DNA from: Lachnospiraceae bacterium
GTDB taxonomy: Bacteria; Bacillota_A; Clostridia; Lachnospirales; Lachnospiraceae
NCBI GenBank assembly: GCA_009774465.1
Contig: VSNT01000304.1
Coordinates: forward strand, 1 to 7,805
DNA length: 7,805 bases
Reading direction: 5' to 3'
The number at the start of each line of letters is the position of its first letter. The first letter of the stretch is position 1. Below the pieces are notes generated by a model. It worked only from the letters and a program-made list of their open reading frames with translations, ran no database searches and had not been told where the DNA came from. The translations under genes were made by a program, and so were the position numbers. Of the stretch, positions 6,184-7,805 are shown in pieces.

Positions 6184-6239
6184 GTTATACCCATTATACC
6201 CTATTTATATTCACTATTCAAGTGTATGATGGGTATAAC
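6184..6239. promoter_or_regulatory. 11-base perfect inverted repeat flanking the ATPase promoter, likely operator
   Basis: GTTATACCCAT (6184-6194) and ATGGGTATAAC (6229-6239) are exact reverse complements. One arm overlaps the -10 box and the transcription start; the other lies just upstream of the -35 box, so together they bracket the promoter. A second partial copy, ATTATACCC (6193-6201), abuts the first, giving tandem GGGTATAA units on the minus strand. Confidence 0.65.
6193..6221 (-). promoter_or_regulatory. Promoter of the AAA ATPase-nuclease gene
   Basis: On the minus strand TTGAAT (6221-6216) is 17 bases from a consensus TATAAT (6198-6193). Transcription would begin near 6186, giving a leader of about 24 bases. 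Confidence 0.75.
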
Positions 6240-6380
6240 TGATGTTCTAATTCCTCTATCGTATTTTGTTTTTAAATATACATTTCCCATAATAATCACA
6301 TTCTATAAATAGCAGGGCTATATCCTAACCTTTAGATCAGGGAGCCATATCATACGATTCATCCCTGTTTATATCTCTTT

Positions 6381-6581
6381 TCATGCGCTGATTTGTACTC
6401 TGACGTTGTCATCTACAACAAGAATCTCATCAATGGTCACACCCAGTACCACAGCCAGTACAACCATATTGTCGATTGTTGGCATCGTAAACATTTCTTC
6501 CTCCATTTCTGCCTCTGCAGTATTCTTAATTCCCAGTTTTGCATAGCGAAAAGTATGGTCACTTCCACCGTCTGTCCACAT
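6381..6581 (-). pseudogene. Fragment of an XRE-type helix-turn-helix regulator
   Basis: A 66-codon frame from ATG 6581 to TGA 6381, with GGGAG a few bases before the ATG. The C-terminal half, MPTIDNMVVLAVVLGVTIDEILVVDD, matches the last two helices and tail of Cro/C1-type regulators, where the usual text is a recognition helix ending in Trp-Glu, then x-P-x-I-D-N-L and V-S-I-D-E-I-L. The N-terminal half does not look like the expected recognition helix (it holds the acidic AEAEMEEEM), so the DNA-contacting part has been lost or replaced. The likely reading is a remnant of a regulator, though a small protein in its own right cannot be excluded. It lies between the ATPase gene and the sensor protease gene, both on the same strand, with about 146 bases to the latter's stop. 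Confidence in the family is moderate because only about 35 residues are informative. Confidence 0.5.
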
Positions 6582-6727
6582 TTTACTCCCAACCCCATAA
6601 CAGACATTAATTTTGTGGCTTATGCAGATTTTCCGTTTTTCTTCTTAGATAACATTTACATTCATTATACCGCGTACTAATATTGTGTAACAGAAAAAAT
6701 TCTACTCAATGTTCCTGCGCCCGGTTT
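6582..6727. other. Gap with a possible -10 box upstream of the HTH fragment
   Basis: The minus strand contains a consensus TATAAT (6669-6664), but nothing close to TTGACA lies 16 to 18 bases upstream of it, so I give it as a weak candidate for the HTH fragment. No terminator for the sensor protease gene is convincing. Confidence 0.3.
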
Positions 6728-7805
6728 CTACTCATAAGACACAATAAACTTAAAAGTTGTATTTAACCACCCGGCATCATCATTGAAACCCTCCACATAG
6801 AAGTAATAACTCCCGTCTTGCTCTACTTCTATGGAAGCCGTATCGCCCTCTTGCCAAATAGCAGTTTCTGCTTCTAATTTTTCACCATTTTCATCAATAA
6901 GTCCTACATTGAATGTTCCAGATACTGAATCATTGTACTTAATATAAAATATATCACCTTTGTTCATGGGGAAAATACACTTAGGATAAATAGTCATCTC
7001 ATTTTTTTTGGTAATACCACTAAGCCATACTTCTTCATTTGCTTTAACAATCCTTGATGCAGTTTCTATAATCAATCCCTTTTCTTCTTCCGTGAGATTT
7101 TTCATATATTTACACTGTTCTGTGACATCTTCCATAAGTGTTTCCATATTGTCAAATGGTCCGACAGAGGTATAACTATCTTTTCGTACCAATACAAACA
7201 TAATGTTTCCCGCAGAAACGAAAGCAAGGGGCTTGTCATCTTCTCCGGCACCATCACAAAAGATATAGTATACTCCATCTTCTGTTAATATTTCATTCAG
7301 TATTTCGCTGTTCGCCCACGTTTTCATATCATTAGCAACAGAAGGGGCAGCATATGCACCGGTTACAAAAAAGCAGGCACAAACGGCAACCGTAAAAATA
7401 GTAGTAATGGCAATCATTACTTTTGATTTTTTTCTATATTTCATAATCGCACCTAACCTTTCTTTTATCTGTTCTGCTCCCTCTGTCAAAGTGGCGGAAG
7501 CTAAAGAACTTTTGTAGAGATTGTTTGACTTCAAAAAGGAAATTAGTGTATCTCCATACTCACGCCTTGCAGTATCGTCAAGTACAGATATGACTTTTTC
7601 ATCACATGACAATTCACAGGATTTATTCACTTCCTTTTCCAGTAAATGTACAAAAGGATTGAACCAATGGACGCACACAACAATCTGTATCAGCCATTTA
7701 TAAAACATATCCCTCTGGTTGTAGTGAATTAGCTCATGCACAAAGATATAAGACAACCCTTTATCTTCCAATTCGTGGGTAGGCAAAATGATTCTTGGTC
7801 GAAAG
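6728..7805 (-). CDS. BlaR1/MecR1-like M56 sensor protease, 5' partial, non-PBP sensor
   Basis: The reading frame is open to the window edge (RPRIILP precedes the first listed codons), so the N-terminal membrane helices of the family lie outside. The gluzincin motif HELIH is at 7724-7738, with a nearby hydrophobic patch (WLIQIVVCVHWFNPFVHLL), then the signature ELSCDEKVI about 37 residues further on, which supplies the third metal ligand in M56 peptidases. A membrane helix (about 7350-7423, VMIAITTIFTVAVCACFF) follows the usual basic KYRKKSK. The outer domain of about 200 residues lacks the S-x-x-K and K-T-G motifs of the penicillin-binding domain of true BlaR1. It ends in a Gly/Thr-rich beta-type segment (GTFNVGLIDENG, YYFYVEGFN). 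This is therefore probably a signal-sensing protease with another ligand. In the known systems the protease leads to cleavage of a BlaI/MecI-like repressor encoded next to it; that partner would lie beyond the right edge. The stop is TAG at 6728. Confidence 0.85.
   Translation of the reverse strand, partial: FRPRIILPTHELEDKGLSYIFVHELIHYNQRDMFYKWLIQIVVCVHWFNPFVHLLEKEVNKSCELSCDEKVISVLDDTARREYGDTLISFLKSNNLYKSSLASATLTEGAEQIKERLGAIMKYRKKSKVMIAITTIFTVAVCACFFVTGAYAAPSVANDMKTWANSEILNEILTEDGVYYIFCDGAGEDDKPLAFVSAGNIMFVLVRKDSYTSVGPFDNMETLMEDVTEQCKYMKNLTEEEKGLIIETASRIVKANEEVWLSGITKKNEMTIYPKCIFPMNKGDIFYIKYNDSVSGTFNVGLIDENGEKLEAETAIWQEGDTASIEVEQDGSYYFYVEGFNDDAGWLNTTFKFIVSYE

Noticed and set aside
6313..6367. 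CAGGG and CCCTG repeats after the HTH fragment as a terminator.
   Set aside because: The stems are only five or six bases with long loops, and no T-run follows.

Overview
The window looks like an accessory, partly decayed stretch of chromosome from a low-GC, spore-former-type Firmicute, most likely a gut clostridium of the Lachnospiraceae kind. This rests on AT-rich codon use, strong GGAGG-type ribosome binding sites, sigma-A-like promoters, the type of IS4-family transposase, and the zinc-ribbon membrane proteins and M56 sensor protease typical of that group. The taxonomic placement is an inference from gene style; there is no rRNA or marker gene.

Layout, left to right. (1) 123-1092 (+): wreck of an IS4-superfamily DDE transposase with a frameshift, a large internal deletion and a nonsense codon. 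(2) 1417-1878 (+): intact small four-helix membrane protein with its own very good promoter. (3) 1906-2223 (-): unrecognised 105-codon frame, convergent with the former and possibly a gene remnant. (4) 3774-2414 (-): two-gene operon of membrane-anchored zinc-ribbon proteins, translationally coupled, with a clear promoter upstream and a Rho-independent terminator downstream. (5) 3914-4117 (+): pseudogene of a small Cro/C1-type (XRE) DNA-binding protein. (6) 4250-4152 (-): the first 32 codons of an AAA ATPase gene, cut off at the Walker A motif but with promoter and ribosome binding site intact. (7) 6162-4369 (-): a full-length AAA ATPase with an N-terminal lysine-rich domain and a C-terminal PD-(D/E)xK-like nuclease module. 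(8) 6581-6381 (-): a short frame carrying the C-terminal half of an XRE-type helix-turn-helix. (9) 7805-6728 (-): a BlaR1/MecR1-like M56 sensor protease whose N-terminus lies beyond the window edge and whose outer domain is not a penicillin-binding domain.

The intact genes do not form one pathway. The clearest shared logic is that both AAA ATPase promoters, the intact one and the orphaned one, are overlaid by a perfect inverted repeat of 11 to 13 bases, suggesting operator control of both, perhaps autoregulation. The second intact unit of interest is the zinc-ribbon pair, in which both proteins appear to hold cysteine zinc knuckles in the cytoplasm and unrelated-looking domains outside. At least three broken genes in under 8 kb show that the region has been a landing site for mobile DNA and is eroding.
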